DNA of 64,000 bases. Source: an uncultured Prevotellaceae bacterium (lineage in GTDB: Bacteria > Bacteroidota > Bacteroidia > Bacteroidales > Muribaculaceae). Below are positions 9,010-17,735 of the stretch, in pieces. Each line of letters opens with the position of its first letter. Position 1 is the stretch's first letter. The notes beneath the pieces were generated by a model that searched no databases, was not told the DNA's origin, and saw only the letters and a program-made list of their open reading frames with translations. A program made the position numbers and the translations under genes. The stretch covers positions 186,001 to 250,000 of the forward strand of contig CAJLMA010000003.1 in NCBI GenBank assembly GCA_905207705.1, written 5' to 3'.

Positions 9010-10194
9010 ATGACAACAAAATCCAATGCATCAAGTCGCATCATTGCCATAGATGCCCTACGGGGATTTGCCGTAATGGGAATAATCCTCCTTCACAATA
9101 TAGAACACTTCAATTTCTACTCATTTCCGCAGACGACAGGCACACTTGCAGCACTCGACAAAACGATATGGGACATGTTATTCTTCATATTTTCGGGGAA
9201 AGCTTATGCCATCTTCGCCCTACTGTTCGGATTCACATTCTACCTGCAAAGCAATAGCTCGAAGAAACGCGGCAAAGATTTCAAGAACAGATATATGTGG
9301 CGGCTACTACTGCTTTTGTGTTTTGGCTTCATAAATGCCATTTTCTTCCCTGGCGAGATTCTCGTCTTATACGCAATAATGGGTTTCGTATTGGTTCCCA
9401 TAAGAAATCTTGGCAACAAGGCATTGTTCATTATCGCAACGGTGCTTATGCTGCAACCACTCGAATGGGCGAAAGTAATCTACGCGATTATTAACCCAAT
9501 GGCCGACCCTCAGCAAATGATATTCTCGCTTGCCGATGTTTATCCGCAACTCGACGGAGACTCATGGATAGAAATGGTAAAAGCCAATTTTATCACAGGG
9601 CAATTGGCAAGTCTGAACTGGGCATGGTGCTACGGGCGCGTGTTCCAGACCGCCGCACTGTTTATCTTTGGACTGCTGCTGGGCCGTCTCAGCTATTTTC
9701 TTTCCGACAACGACCAATCTCTCAACCGTTCAGGCAGATTCTGGCAGAAGGTGCTATGCTGGTCTGCTCCTGTCGCTATATTGCTATATTTTCTCAAGCA
9801 ATTCATTTTCGGACTTATCGACAACCCTTTCATGTTGGCAACAATGGAAACCATCCTCAATTCATGGTATAATCTCGCCTTCATGCTGGCAATGACAGGA
9901 ACATTCCTGCTCGCCTGCTGGAATGGGAAAGGAATCATTCAACGTATTCTTGCCCCCTATGGGCGTATGAGCCTTACCGATTACATCTCGCAATCGATTA
10001 TCGGCAGCTTCCTGTATTACAGTTACGGACTTGAACTGCACAAGACGTGCGGCACCACATTCAGCCTGCTTATAGGCATCGCGTTTCTTATTGTACAAGT
10101 GGCATTTGCTCACTGGTGGTTCAAGCATTTCAATCGAGGCCCACTCGAGACCATTTGGCACAAGCTCACTTGGATAAACAAAAAAAGAGATTGA
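9010..10194 (+). CDS. DUF418 family membrane protein
   Basis: A 394-residue polytopic membrane protein of the YeiB/DUF418 family. The N-terminal signature RIIAIDALRGFAVMGIILLH marks the first helix; about ten helices follow, and the last third carries the DUF418 domain with GRMSLTDYISQSIIG. The family is related to membrane acyltransferases but no reaction is established. I chose the ATG at 9010 because an in-frame TTG at 8968 lies inside the terminator of the preceding gene. Confidence 0.88.
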   Translation: MTTKSNASSRIIAIDALRGFAVMGIILLHNIEHFNFYSFPQTTGTLAALDKTIWDMLFFIFSGKAYAIFALLFGFTFYLQSNSSKKRGKDFKNRYMWRLLLLLCFGFINAIFFPGEILVLYAIMGFVLVPIRNLGNKALFIIATVLMLQPLEWAKVIYAIINPMADPQQMIFSLADVYPQLDGDSWIEMVKANFITGQLASLNWAWCYGRVFQTAALFIFGLLLGRLSYFLSDNDQSLNRSGRFWQKVLCWSAPVAILLYFLKQFIFGLIDNPFMLATMETILNSWYNLAFMLAMTGTFLLACWNGKGIIQRILAPYGRMSLTDYISQSIIGSFLYYSYGLELHKTCGTTFSLLIGIAFLIVQVAFAHWWFKHFNRGPLETIWHKLTWINKKRD

Positions 10195-10276
10195 CACTCG
10201 TTCAACCTCTATCATAAAGAAGCCATGATGCCTTCACCTTCACACAAGGATTACGCATCTTGGCTTAAATTTTTCA

Positions 10277-11059
10277 TCAAGCATCATTACCGGCATCATC
10301 TTGATTGCCATTCTCCACATTTCTCAGCGGAATGGCTTTTATCTTTCCAAGTTGATAAGACTTTATTTCGGAAGGCATTCCTTTATAATATACCTTGCCT
10401 GTGCCGCTTCCTTTTATAGTCAGCTTGCCTCCGTTAGGCCAACACCCTATTGTTCCTGTGCCGAGTATCATGCAATCCACATCGACAGCATCAAGCTCGT
10501 CGGCTTGAATCTCCCCCGTACCTGTACAGCGCAAATTGGCCTTGTCGCATTTACCGCTTAATATCACAAGCCCTTTGCCCGTTAAAATGGATGCTTCAAC
10601 TTCCTTCACACCTATTCCGTGAGAAATGATTTTACCGTTATCCGACAATCGAAGTTTCAACTTCTTGTCGGGCTGCACCACGTTAAACACCCTCAATGTG
10701 CTATCGGCATCATTTTCAAGTTCTTCTATCTCGCTCGAATATACCCTTACGACAGGTAAATCCCGAGGCTTAATGGCATTTTCGGTCGAAACCTCGATGA
10801 CCAGTCGCGACTTTTTATTGCTAAACAAAATAGAATTTACCTTCTCTCGTGTGGTATAAAACACAGCCACACCGGCAGAGTCCGGATTCAACACATACTC
10901 TACATTCAAGTCGTTTGTTATCTTCAATCTGTTGAAATCCCCCACCACAACTTCATACCTGTGAACTCCTTCCACTTCGTATCGGCCGGTATCATCTTGA
11001 GCCGACACTAAAATTGCCGAAAAAACAATTATGGCCAATAGCATCAAAATCCTGTTCAT
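10277..11059 (-). CDS. Secreted GIN-domain (DUF2807) protein
   Basis: About 260 residues with a cleavable signal peptide (MNRILMLLAIIVFSAILVSA) and then a repetitive beta-rich body typical of the Bacteroidetes GIN/DUF2807 family (putative auto-transporter adhesin head): alternating short strands such as VEASILTGKGLVILSGK, LRCTGTGEIQADELDA and LTIKGSGTGKVYYKG. These proteins are exported; their function is unknown. An in-frame ATG at 11077 would add six residues; I prefer 11059 for the cleaner signal peptide. It follows dusB on the same strand by 28 nt (10 nt with the longer start) and is probably co-transcribed with it. Confidence 0.82.
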   Translation of the reverse strand: MNRILMLLAIIVFSAILVSAQDDTGRYEVEGVHRYEVVVGDFNRLKITNDLNVEYVLNPDSAGVAVFYTTREKVNSILFSNKKSRLVIEVSTENAIKPRDLPVVRVYSSEIEELENDADSTLRVFNVVQPDKKLKLRLSDNGKIISHGIGVKEVEASILTGKGLVILSGKCDKANLRCTGTGEIQADELDAVDVDCMILGTGTIGCWPNGGKLTIKGSGTGKVYYKGMPSEIKSYQLGKIKAIPLRNVENGNQDDAGNDA

Positions 11060-11087
11060 GACATTCTGCAAATACATAATATGCTTA

Positions 11088-12068
11088 TTATTGTAAATAT
11101 TTTTCTTCGATGAAATTCAAAATACTGTCAAGCTCGGCAAACGTATTGGCTTGCAGCATGGCGATACGCGTTTCCCTGAAGTTTGGAATACCCTTGAACA
11201 ACGGAGTTGCAGCCAAGTGCCGCCTTATGTGCAATATGCCGCGATACTCGTCGATATTGCCAATACTCTCATTTATCTGCCTGCGTATGAGCTGCATTTT
11301 CTCGCGTGCCGGTATTTCGGGCATTTCTCCGTGAAGCATGTAATGTTTCATTTCCTTGAATATCCACGGAGCACCGATTGAAGCCCGGCCGACCATTATT
11401 CCATCGACACCATAGCGGTCGTAATACTCCACAAGTTTTTGTGGCGAAGTGATGTCGCCGTTGCCGATAATTGGAATCTTGATTCTCGGATTTTGCTTCA
11501 CTTCGCCTATCAAAGTCCAATCGGCTTCACCGGTGTACATCTGGCTGCGAGTACGGCCGTGTATCGTCAATACCTGTATGCCACAATCTTGCAACTGCTC
11601 GGCAAGCGTGGTTATTATCTTGTTCTCACAATCCCACCCGAGACGTGTTTTCACTGTTACCGGAATCTTGACTGCATTGACAACGGCTCTCGTTATTTCA
11701 AGCAGCAGCGGGATGTTGCGCAACATGCCGCTGCCAGCCCCTTTCGAGGCGACTTTTTTTACCGGGCAACCGAAGTTTATATCAAGCACGTCGGGAGATG
11801 CAGCCTCGGCCATGCGTGCGGCCTCAACCATTGAATCAACATCCTTGCCGTAGATTTGTATGGCAGCCGGACGTTCGGCATCGTTGATGACCAATTTGCG
11901 TGTCGTACTGTTTACATTTCTTATAAGAGCGTCGGCCGACACAAACTCGGTATATACCATGTCGGCACCCTGTTCGCGACATATCAACCTGAACGAGCGG
12001 TCGGTAACATCCTCCATAGGAGCAAGCAGCACTGGACGCTCGCCTAAGTCTATATTTCCTATTTTCAT
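11088..12068 (-). CDS. dusB: tRNA-dihydrouridine synthase
   Basis: DusB reduces specific uridines in the tRNA D-loop with FMN and NADPH. The 326-residue product has the TIM-barrel start LLAPMEDVTDRSFRLICR, the catalytic cysteine in DINFGCPVKKV (Cys101), and the FMN-binding stretch IPIIGNGDITSP plus VDGIMVGRASIGAPWIF. The helical C-terminal domain is complete. The -7 like box TAATTTTG on the minus strand at 12104-12111 could be its promoter. Confidence 0.96.
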   Translation of the reverse strand: MKIGNIDLGERPVLLAPMEDVTDRSFRLICREQGADMVYTEFVSADALIRNVNSTTRKLVINDAERPAAIQIYGKDVDSMVEAARMAEAASPDVLDINFGCPVKKVASKGAGSGMLRNIPLLLEITRAVVNAVKIPVTVKTRLGWDCENKIITTLAEQLQDCGIQVLTIHGRTRSQMYTGEADWTLIGEVKQNPRIKIPIIGNGDITSPQKLVEYYDRYGVDGIMVGRASIGAPWIFKEMKHYMLHGEMPEIPAREKMQLIRRQINESIGNIDEYRGILHIRRHLAATPLFKGIPNFRETRIAMLQANTFAELDSILNFIEEKYLQ

Positions 12069-12103
12069 CTATCTCAATTACTAATAAAGCAATTTTTATG
12101 TTG

Positions 12104-12111
12104 CAAAATTA
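12104..12111 (-). promoter_or_regulatory. dusB: Bacteroidetes -7 box upstream of dusB
   Basis: TAATTTTG on the minus strand, 35 nt before the dusB start. No clear upstream box. Confidence 0.45.
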
Positions 12112-12283
12112 GTTCAAAATCCCTATATGATAAAATTGACCTGCCAAATAGGAAACATATACCGAAATATGACACTAATGATTACTAAAATTCATGATAT
12201 CTACAAGCACTCTTCCAATGCGACATTGGCAATGCAAGATAAAATAAGCAAGGGCATTTTTTCTCATTACGCCTAACTTTCAC

Positions 12284-12291
12284 TACATTTG
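12284..12291 (+). promoter_or_regulatory. Bacteroidetes -7 box upstream of the legB-like gene
   Basis: TACATTTG matches TAnnTTTG and ends 21 nt before the ATG at 12313. It would drive the three-gene cluster 12313-15299. The upstream box is not clear. Confidence 0.5.
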
Positions 12292-12312
12292 TGAAACAAA
12301 AAATCCATTGTT

Positions 12313-13290
12313 ATGAAGAATGTGCTTGTCACCGGAGCCGATGGATTCATCGGTTCCCATCTTGTGGAATTGCTGCTTTCCGAAGGGTATAACGTAAGAG
12401 CTTTAAGCGTATATAATTCATTCAACTATTGGGGCTGGCTCGAAGGGATGAGCCACGAGCGACTCGAAGTGGTGTGCGGCGACGTGCGCGACCCTAATTT
12501 CTGCATGGAGATTGCAAGGGGATGCGACACCATATTCCATCTTGCCGCATTGATAGCCATCCCGTACAGCTACATTGCTCCCGACAGCTATGTAGACGCC
12601 AACATACGCGGCACGCTCAACATCTGCCAGGCCGCACGCAACATGAATGTAGAGAAGCTAATCGTCACATCGACAAGCGAAGTCTACGGGACAGCCTTGT
12701 ATGTGCCAATCGACGAAAAACACCCCAAGCAACCACAATCGCCCTACTCGGCAACGAAAATCGGTGCCGACGCAATTGCACTGAGCTTTCACAACGCATT
12801 CAACCTGCCGGTAGTAATAGCGCGTCCGTTCAACACATACGGCCCTCGGCAAAGCGCACGAGCCATAATCCCGACCATCATCACGCAAATAGCCAACGGA
12901 GCGACCGAAATAAAAGTGGGCGACCTAACCCCTACTCGCGACTTCAACTATGTGAAAGATACATGCCGTGGCTTCCTCGCCCTTGCAAAGGCTTCGGGAA
13001 TAGAAGGTGAAGAAGTGAACATCTGCACCAACACCGAAATATCGATGGCCGACACACTGAAGCTGATTGCCGAAATTATGGGCAAAGATGTGAAATGGAT
13101 TCAAGACCACGAGCGTATAAGACCTCGTGGCAGCGAAGTTTTCAGATTGCACGGCGACAACTCCAAGATAACAAGTCTCACCGATTGGCGACCCACCTAT
13201 TCGCTGCACGACGGGTTGGCCGAAACCATCGAGTGGTTTAGCGACAAAAGGAATCTTGAAAAATACAAATCAGGCATATACAACCGATAA
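12313..13290 (+). CDS. legB: LegB-like NAD-dependent sugar-nucleotide 4,6-dehydratase
   Basis: A 325-residue extended short-chain dehydrogenase. The Rossmann motif TGADGFIGSH (residues 7-16) binds NAD; the catalytic centre is TSE at 121-123 and Tyr145/Lys149 in SPYSATKIG. Overall it resembles LegB, the 4,6-dehydratase that starts legionaminic acid synthesis (for example NYWGWLEG after the first strand, IAIPYSYIAPDSYVDAN and RPFNTYGPRQSARAIIPTII). The next two genes are an ATP-grasp protein and a NeuB/LegI-like synthase, which supports a nonulosonic acid or related surface-sugar pathway. The substrate (GDP- or UDP-sugar) is inferred from homologues. Confidence 0.85.
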   Translation: MKNVLVTGADGFIGSHLVELLLSEGYNVRALSVYNSFNYWGWLEGMSHERLEVVCGDVRDPNFCMEIARGCDTIFHLAALIAIPYSYIAPDSYVDANIRGTLNICQAARNMNVEKLIVTSTSEVYGTALYVPIDEKHPKQPQSPYSATKIGADAIALSFHNAFNLPVVIARPFNTYGPRQSARAIIPTIITQIANGATEIKVGDLTPTRDFNYVKDTCRGFLALAKASGIEGEEVNICTNTEISMADTLKLIAEIMGKDVKWIQDHERIRPRGSEVFRLHGDNSKITSLTDWRPTYSLHDGLAETIEWFSDKRNLEKYKSGIYNR

Positions 13291-13314
13291 ATTTCGACAT
13301 AACCCATATTCAAT

Positions 13315-14289
13315 ATGAGCGAGTATTTCCATAGCAGGCGCAACATAAACATTCTTTTCCTCGGAGGAGCCAAACGTGTCTCCATGGCCGAACAATTGAT
13401 TAAGGCCGGAAACAGTTTCGGCATAGAAGTGAAAATATTCAGCCATGAACTCTCTCCATGCGAACCGATAGCATCGATAGGCTCAATCATAACCGGCAGC
13501 AAATACATGTCGCCGGCCATAGATGCCGAGCTCGACGAGATAATCACCAATCGCGACATCCATATCGTGTTGCCTTTCATCGACCCTGCCATAGAGGTTG
13601 CCGCGCGATGCAAAGAGCGTCATCCCGAAGTATTCGTCCCGGTGTCGAGCGAAGAAGTTGCCAAGACAATGTTCGACAAAGTGTTGTCGGCAAAAGCATT
13701 TGAAGATGCCGGCATTCCCATCCCTGCCACATATAACGACACGACCCATTTACCTATGATATTGAAGCCTCGCAGGGGTTCGGCATCTAAAGGAATTATA
13801 GTCGCCCGCAATGCCGATGAACTAAATGCAGCTTCCGACCCTGACGGCTACTTGATGCAAGAATACATCGCCGACCGCGAAGAATACACGGTCGATTGCT
13901 ATGTTGGCACTCAAGACAAGGAGGTAAAATGCGCCGTGCCGAGAATACGGCTTGCTACTGCCGGTGGCGAGGTCATTCGCACCGAGACTCGCCGCATTCA
14001 GGATTTAGAAACACTGTCGCATGAAACACTAAAAAAACTACATCTTGAAGGGGCTGTGACACTGCAATTCCTACACGACCTTGAAACTGGACGATTCCTG
14101 CTCATGGAGGTGAACCCCCGGTTGGGCGGCGGCGTGATATGCTCGATATGTGCAGGCGCCAACATAGCTAAAATGATAATTTCGGAAAGCATCGGCATTA
14201 ACGCCATGCCGGCAAAAGACTGGCAAGACGGCGTGCTGATGACAAGATACATGAAAGAAGTTATTTTCAAAAACAACGAAATGCAATGA
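13315..14289 (+). CDS. ATP-grasp domain protein of a surface-sugar cluster
   Basis: A 324-residue ATP-grasp ligase. Residues 1-110 are the Rossmann-like pre-ATP-grasp domain (NINILFLGGAKRVSMAEQLI), and about 115-300 form the ATP-grasp fold: MILKPRRGSASKGI is the ATP-binding loop region and LLMEVNPRLGGGV the Mg-binding strand with Glu and Asn. It is related to the CarB/PylC group. The family joins a carboxylate and an amine or thiol using ATP; its substrate here is unknown. The stop codon overlaps the start of the NeuB-like gene by 4 nt, and it follows legB by 24 nt, so the three products probably act in one pathway. Confidence 0.85.
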   Translation: MSEYFHSRRNINILFLGGAKRVSMAEQLIKAGNSFGIEVKIFSHELSPCEPIASIGSIITGSKYMSPAIDAELDEIITNRDIHIVLPFIDPAIEVAARCKERHPEVFVPVSSEEVAKTMFDKVLSAKAFEDAGIPIPATYNDTTHLPMILKPRRGSASKGIIVARNADELNAASDPDGYLMQEYIADREEYTVDCYVGTQDKEVKCAVPRIRLATAGGEVIRTETRRIQDLETLSHETLKKLHLEGAVTLQFLHDLETGRFLLMEVNPRLGGGVICSICAGANIAKMIISESIGINAMPAKDWQDGVLMTRYMKEVIFKNNEMQ

Positions 14290-15299
14290 ACAATAATCAC
14301 GTCACGATAATTGCCGAGGCCGGAGTAAACCACAACGGCAACTTTGACTTGGCTGTCAAAATGATACATGAAGCCCGGTTGGCAGGAGCTGACTATGTGA
14401 AATTTCAAACGGCCGTACCCGAACTCGTAATATCGAGCATAGCTCCAAAAGCCGAATACCAAAAAGAAACTACCGGCAACGAGCAAAGCCAGCTTGAAAT
14501 GTGCAAAGCCATACACTTGCCTCTGTCGGCATACGCGCGACTGAAGGAAATATGCGACAAAGTGGGAATAGGATTCATGAGTACCCCGTTTGACCTTGTG
14601 TCGATCGACACTCTTGAGCCACTCGACATGGATTACTATAAAATCCCGTCAGGTGAAATAACCAACCTGCCATACCTGCGCAAAATCGCGTCTAAAGGGC
14701 GCAAAGTGATAATGTCGACCGGCATGTGCGAGCTTGATGAGATAGAAGCAGCCTTAAATGTGCTTTACGCCGGTGGGTTGCAAAAAACCGACATTACATT
14801 ATTACATTGCAACACGCAATACCCCACTCCTTACGAGGATGTGAACTTGAAAGCCATGCAGACAATGCGCGACCGATTTGGCGTGAAAGTGGGTTACAGC
14901 GACCACACTCGCGGCATTGAAGTGCCTATCGCCGCTGTTGCCATGGGAGCTACCGTGATAGAAAAGCATTTCACGCTCGATTGCAACCTGCCTGGTCCCG
15001 ACCACAAGGCATCGCTTGAACCTGATGAACTGAAGAGGATGGTCGATTCGATAAGGAACATAGAAAAAGCCATTGGAACCGGTGAAAAACATGTGACGGC
15101 AAGCGAAAAGCCCAACATCGTAGTCGCTCGGAAAAGTATCGTGGCAGCCATCGACATTAAAGCCGGTGAAATCCTCACCGAGGACAACATTACCGTAAAA
15201 CGCCCGGGCAACGGAATATCTCCGATGCTTTGGGGCTCGGTAATAGGCACTCGCGCCGCAAAAGATTTTCCAAAAGACTCATTGATAACCCTCGAATAA
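14286..15299 (+). CDS. NeuB/LegI-like nonulosonic acid synthase
   Basis: A 337-residue enzyme that condenses phosphoenolpyruvate with an N-acylated hexose to give a nine-carbon sialic-type acid. The NeuB barrel (residues 1-250) has EAGVNHNGNFDLA, DYVKFQTAVPE, STPFDLVSIDTL, LLHCNTQYPTPYEDVNL and GYSDHTRGIEVPIAAVAMGA. The C-terminal 55 residues form the antifreeze-like SAF domain (SIVAAIDIKAGEILTEDNI). With a LegB-like dehydratase upstream, legionaminic acid synthase is the best guess over N-acetylneuraminate synthase. The aminotransferase, epimerase and CMP-transferase expected for a full pathway are not in this window. Confidence 0.92.
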   Translation: MNNNHVTIIAEAGVNHNGNFDLAVKMIHEARLAGADYVKFQTAVPELVISSIAPKAEYQKETTGNEQSQLEMCKAIHLPLSAYARLKEICDKVGIGFMSTPFDLVSIDTLEPLDMDYYKIPSGEITNLPYLRKIASKGRKVIMSTGMCELDEIEAALNVLYAGGLQKTDITLLHCNTQYPTPYEDVNLKAMQTMRDRFGVKVGYSDHTRGIEVPIAAVAMGATVIEKHFTLDCNLPGPDHKASLEPDELKRMVDSIRNIEKAIGTGEKHVTASEKPNIVVARKSIVAAIDIKAGEILTEDNITVKRPGNGISPMLWGSVIGTRAAKDFPKDSLITLE

Positions 15300-15316
15300 A
15301 CTTTCCATATCTATAA

Positions 15317-15356
15317 AATCCGGCCAAGCTCTTTCATTTGGGAACTTGGCCGGATT
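15317..15356 (+). terminator. Hairpin after the NeuB-like gene (no T tract)
   Basis: A perfect 12-bp stem (AATCCGGCCAAG at 15317-15328, CTTGGCCGGATT at 15345-15356) starts 18 nt after the stop codon. There is no run of Ts behind it, so it may be a terminator or an RNA 3'-end stabiliser. Confidence 0.6.
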
Positions 15357-15492
15357 CGTATCTTAACGCGCCATTACCGATATATCATTAATATACAACA
15401 TATTACCAAAAACACACCACACATAGGCTATCCCTAACCACCAAATTTACCGTAAATTTAGTGATTACGTTCCCCCGTTTTATCCCCAAAAA

Positions 15493-15533
15493 ATTGTCAC
15501 CACCATGACAATAATAATCACAGCAGTGACAAT
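15493..15533. repeat. Three TGACAAT boxes in an intergenic region
   Basis: ATTGTCA (15493-15499) and TGACAAT (15506-15512) form an inverted pair with a 6-nt gap, and a third TGACAAT lies at 15527-15533. The stretch from 15300 to 15570 has no gene. The boxes look like an operator but lie downstream of genes on both sides, so the target is unknown. Confidence 0.45.
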
Positions 15534-15572
15534 TAACTCTATAATGAGATATAACGGCATACGTTATGCAAC

Positions 15573-15734
15573 TTATAAATCGTCCATTGCTTGCTCCCTC
15601 ACGGCATCAGTGTTTATCTTGTCGAAATAGCGAAGAAGCACAAAGCAATTTAGATAGTCTTGCTTTTCTAAAGACAGCTGCATGTCCCCTTTAGGCGTGC
15701 TAAATGTAGTGTACCATGTAGCATTATTAGTCAC
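15573..15734 (-). CDS. Small hypothetical ORF behind the YhcG-like gene, maybe a fragment
   Basis: A 53-codon frame from a GTG at 15734 to a TAA at 15573, reading for example WYTTFSTPKGDMQLSLEKQD and ending in AVREQAMDDL. The frame is open further upstream, overlapping the end of the YhcG-like gene, but has no ATG there. The amino-acid mix looks like protein and the sequence is not antisense to anything. I do not recognise the family. It could be a small partner of the nuclease or the 3' end of a lost gene. Confidence 0.35.
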   Translation of the reverse strand: MTNNATWYTTFSTPKGDMQLSLEKQDYLNCFVLLRYFDKINTDAVREQAMDDL

Positions 15735-15766
15735 TATCGTTTCCTTAGTCTGCTTATTGGAACAAT

Positions 15767-16903
15767 TTATTCTCTTAATTGTTCCAATAAAAATTTCTCC
15801 AAGCTTGTTTTATCTGGCAATTGAAGCATATAGGTTGAAACAAACAATTTATTATTCATTCCGGCAATGGCATACTCTACCATTTTCTTTCCTTTTTTAG
15901 TACATAACAGTATCCCCACAGGAGGGTTATCTCCATCATGCATTTCGTTTTCTTTATAATAAGAAACGTATGCATTCAACTGACCGAGATATTCATGCCT
16001 GAACTCGTCATTTTTCAACTCGCATATTACATTACAATGCAATATTCTGTGATAAAACACAAGGTCGACAAAGTAATATTCGTCATCTATAATGATACGT
16101 TTTTGGCGAGCTTCGAAACAGAACCCTTTACCTAATTCCAATAAGAACTCTTCCAAATGGGCAAGTAGCGAATTTTCCAAATCTTTTTCTGAATATGCAT
16201 CTTTTTTATCAAGCCCGAGAAACTCAAATGTAAAAGGTTGCCGTATATCCATTAGGGCATTACTGGGTTGTTTGCTGATGCCATCCAAAAGTAACTGCGG
16301 ATTCTTACTAATTCCGCTGCGAAAATATAAATTGGTTGACATTTGCCGACGAAGTTCCTTTACCGACCAGCACCCTCTTATACATTCTGTTTCATAAAAG
16401 AAACGACCCAACGGATCTTTCTCGGTCAATATCTCACGTATATGTGAAAAAGAAAGACGGCTTATAATTTTCTCCGGTGGAGTCACAAATTGGTGCGACA
16501 ATGTCGCATCTTTTTCAGATTCGTGCGACGACATCGCACTTTTTCTTAAGTCAAATAATTTGCCTATTTGAGGATATTCAATATAAAACTGGCGGGAGAT
16601 TTTAAAAAGCGTCTCATTTAAGCCCTTGCTATTTACGCTTGCTTCAAGGCGTTTAAGCAACCTTTCTCCATATTGGGCGCGGTCTTTCCCTTTCTGTTCA
16701 AATTCCACAATATAACATCCGATCAGCCAATTGCGCAAAGTTGCAAACTGATTGACAGCTCTTATTGCAGCAGCTTGCGTATATTGATGGGTCTGCAAGA
16801 CACAATCTGACAGATCTTTAAAGGAAGGATTTTTCCCACTCTCCCATTTGTCTTTTATATGCATCAATGCCGATGTTATGTCCAATCTTACATTGTCCGA
16901 CAT
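15767..16903 (-). CDS. YhcG-like PDDEXK nuclease domain protein (DUF1016)
   Basis: About 378 residues. The N-terminal part (TQAAAIRAVNQFATLRNWLIG through RQFYIEYPQIGKLF) is the DUF1016 N-terminal domain, and the C-terminal half is a PDDEXK-type nuclease domain with VDLVFYH then NVICELKNDEFRHEY (Asp, and Glu-x-Lys). Family members often lie next to type I restriction genes or in defence islands, as here. A TATATTTG box on the minus strand at 16930-16937 predicts transcription to start near 16924, so I prefer the ATG at 16903 over in-frame starts at 16927 and 16984. Its cellular role is not established. Confidence 0.85.
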   Translation of the reverse strand: MSDNVRLDITSALMHIKDKWESGKNPSFKDLSDCVLQTHQYTQAAAIRAVNQFATLRNWLIGCYIVEFEQKGKDRAQYGERLLKRLEASVNSKGLNETLFKISRQFYIEYPQIGKLFDLRKSAMSSHESEKDATLSHQFVTPPEKIISRLSFSHIREILTEKDPLGRFFYETECIRGCWSVKELRRQMSTNLYFRSGISKNPQLLLDGISKQPSNALMDIRQPFTFEFLGLDKKDAYSEKDLENSLLAHLEEFLLELGKGFCFEARQKRIIIDDEYYFVDLVFYHRILHCNVICELKNDEFRHEYLGQLNAYVSYYKENEMHDGDNPPVGILLCTKKGKKMVEYAIAGMNNKLFVSTYMLQLPDKTSLEKFLLEQLRE

Positions 16904-16929
16904 AATGTTATTGTCATATTTATACATTA

Positions 16930-16937
16930 CAAATATA
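16930..16937 (-). promoter_or_regulatory. Bacteroidetes -7 box upstream of the YhcG-like gene
   Basis: TATATTTG on the minus strand, 27 nt before the ATG at 16903. It decides the start codon because the alternative starts at 16927 and 16984 would be at or before the transcription start. Confidence 0.5.
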
Positions 16938-17058
16938 ACCAAATAATTTGGCAATCGGCCTTTTAGATGCCGGAATATTGTCAAATTCAGGAAAGTGACA
17001 AAACCTTCCCTTTAAGCCCTACATGCACTTAAAGATACAATAATACTGCGTTCTTTGA

Positions 17059-17719
17059 TTACAAATCCGAGCCATCAGCAGCATTGTAGCCGTTTTCGTA
17101 ATAAATAGTAAGGCTATAATCACCATATGATTCATCTATGGCAAACCATACTAATTTCTTCTCTGCAATCTCATAAGTTAATTTAATAATTTCATTCTGT
17201 ATCTCTTCCGTAGGATTTGCCAATTGCTCAGCAGTATATTTAGAAGATAACGTTTCTTTCAAGTCTTCCAAAATAGCAGACTGATCAATCTGAAAAAATG
17301 CTGTTTGATATGCTTTTTTATTAACTGTCATTTCATATGAAATATTCTCATCCTCTGGAATATATCCATAGTCAACAGATGCAGGAAGATAATTAGAGTT
17401 ATTTGCAAATTGGTCGCAAAGCCTATTATAATTAATTTTAATCATAGCCTCATCAAGGCCTGCATTCTGATGCAACAATAATCCTCCATACTTTATTATT
17501 TATTGTCTGAACCATTATATTTACATTCATTCCGTTGAACTCTCCTGTTAAGACGTCCCGGTCATATTTGGTGCGGGTGAAGCCTTTATTGAGAAGTTTA
17601 TTAATCATTTCCGATTTGGTGCCGTCGACGGGAATACCGAGGAACTTTGTAACATCTTCTTGTGCATTCATAGCGATTGATAGCATTAGCACTGCTGCAA
17701 GTAATAGTAGCTTTTTCAT
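17059..17719 (-). pseudogene. Frameshifted secreted protein of a Bacteroides hypothetical family
   Basis: Two overlapping minus-strand frames are halves of one gene. The first (17719-17453, 88 residues) has a signal peptide (MKKLLLLAAVLMLSIAMNAQ) and ends VWRIIVASECRP; the second (17478-17059) begins in the overlap and continues NAGLDEAMIKINYNRLCDQF, through ISYEMTVNKKAYQTAFFQID to YNAADGSDL. I recall Bacteroides hypothetical proteins of about 220 residues that run through both halves without a break. A one-base indel between about 17453 and 17478 splits the frame. Upstream of the ATG the sequence changes within about 20 nt to a methylase remnant on the other strand, so the promoter is also missing. 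Function unknown. Confidence 0.7.
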
Positions 17720-17735
17720 AACTGGTATAAATTTT

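Noticed and set aside
17535..17735. 5' extension of the methylase remnant frame
   Set aside because: This part is antisense to the secreted-protein gene and has no methylase features; the real homology starts near 17736.
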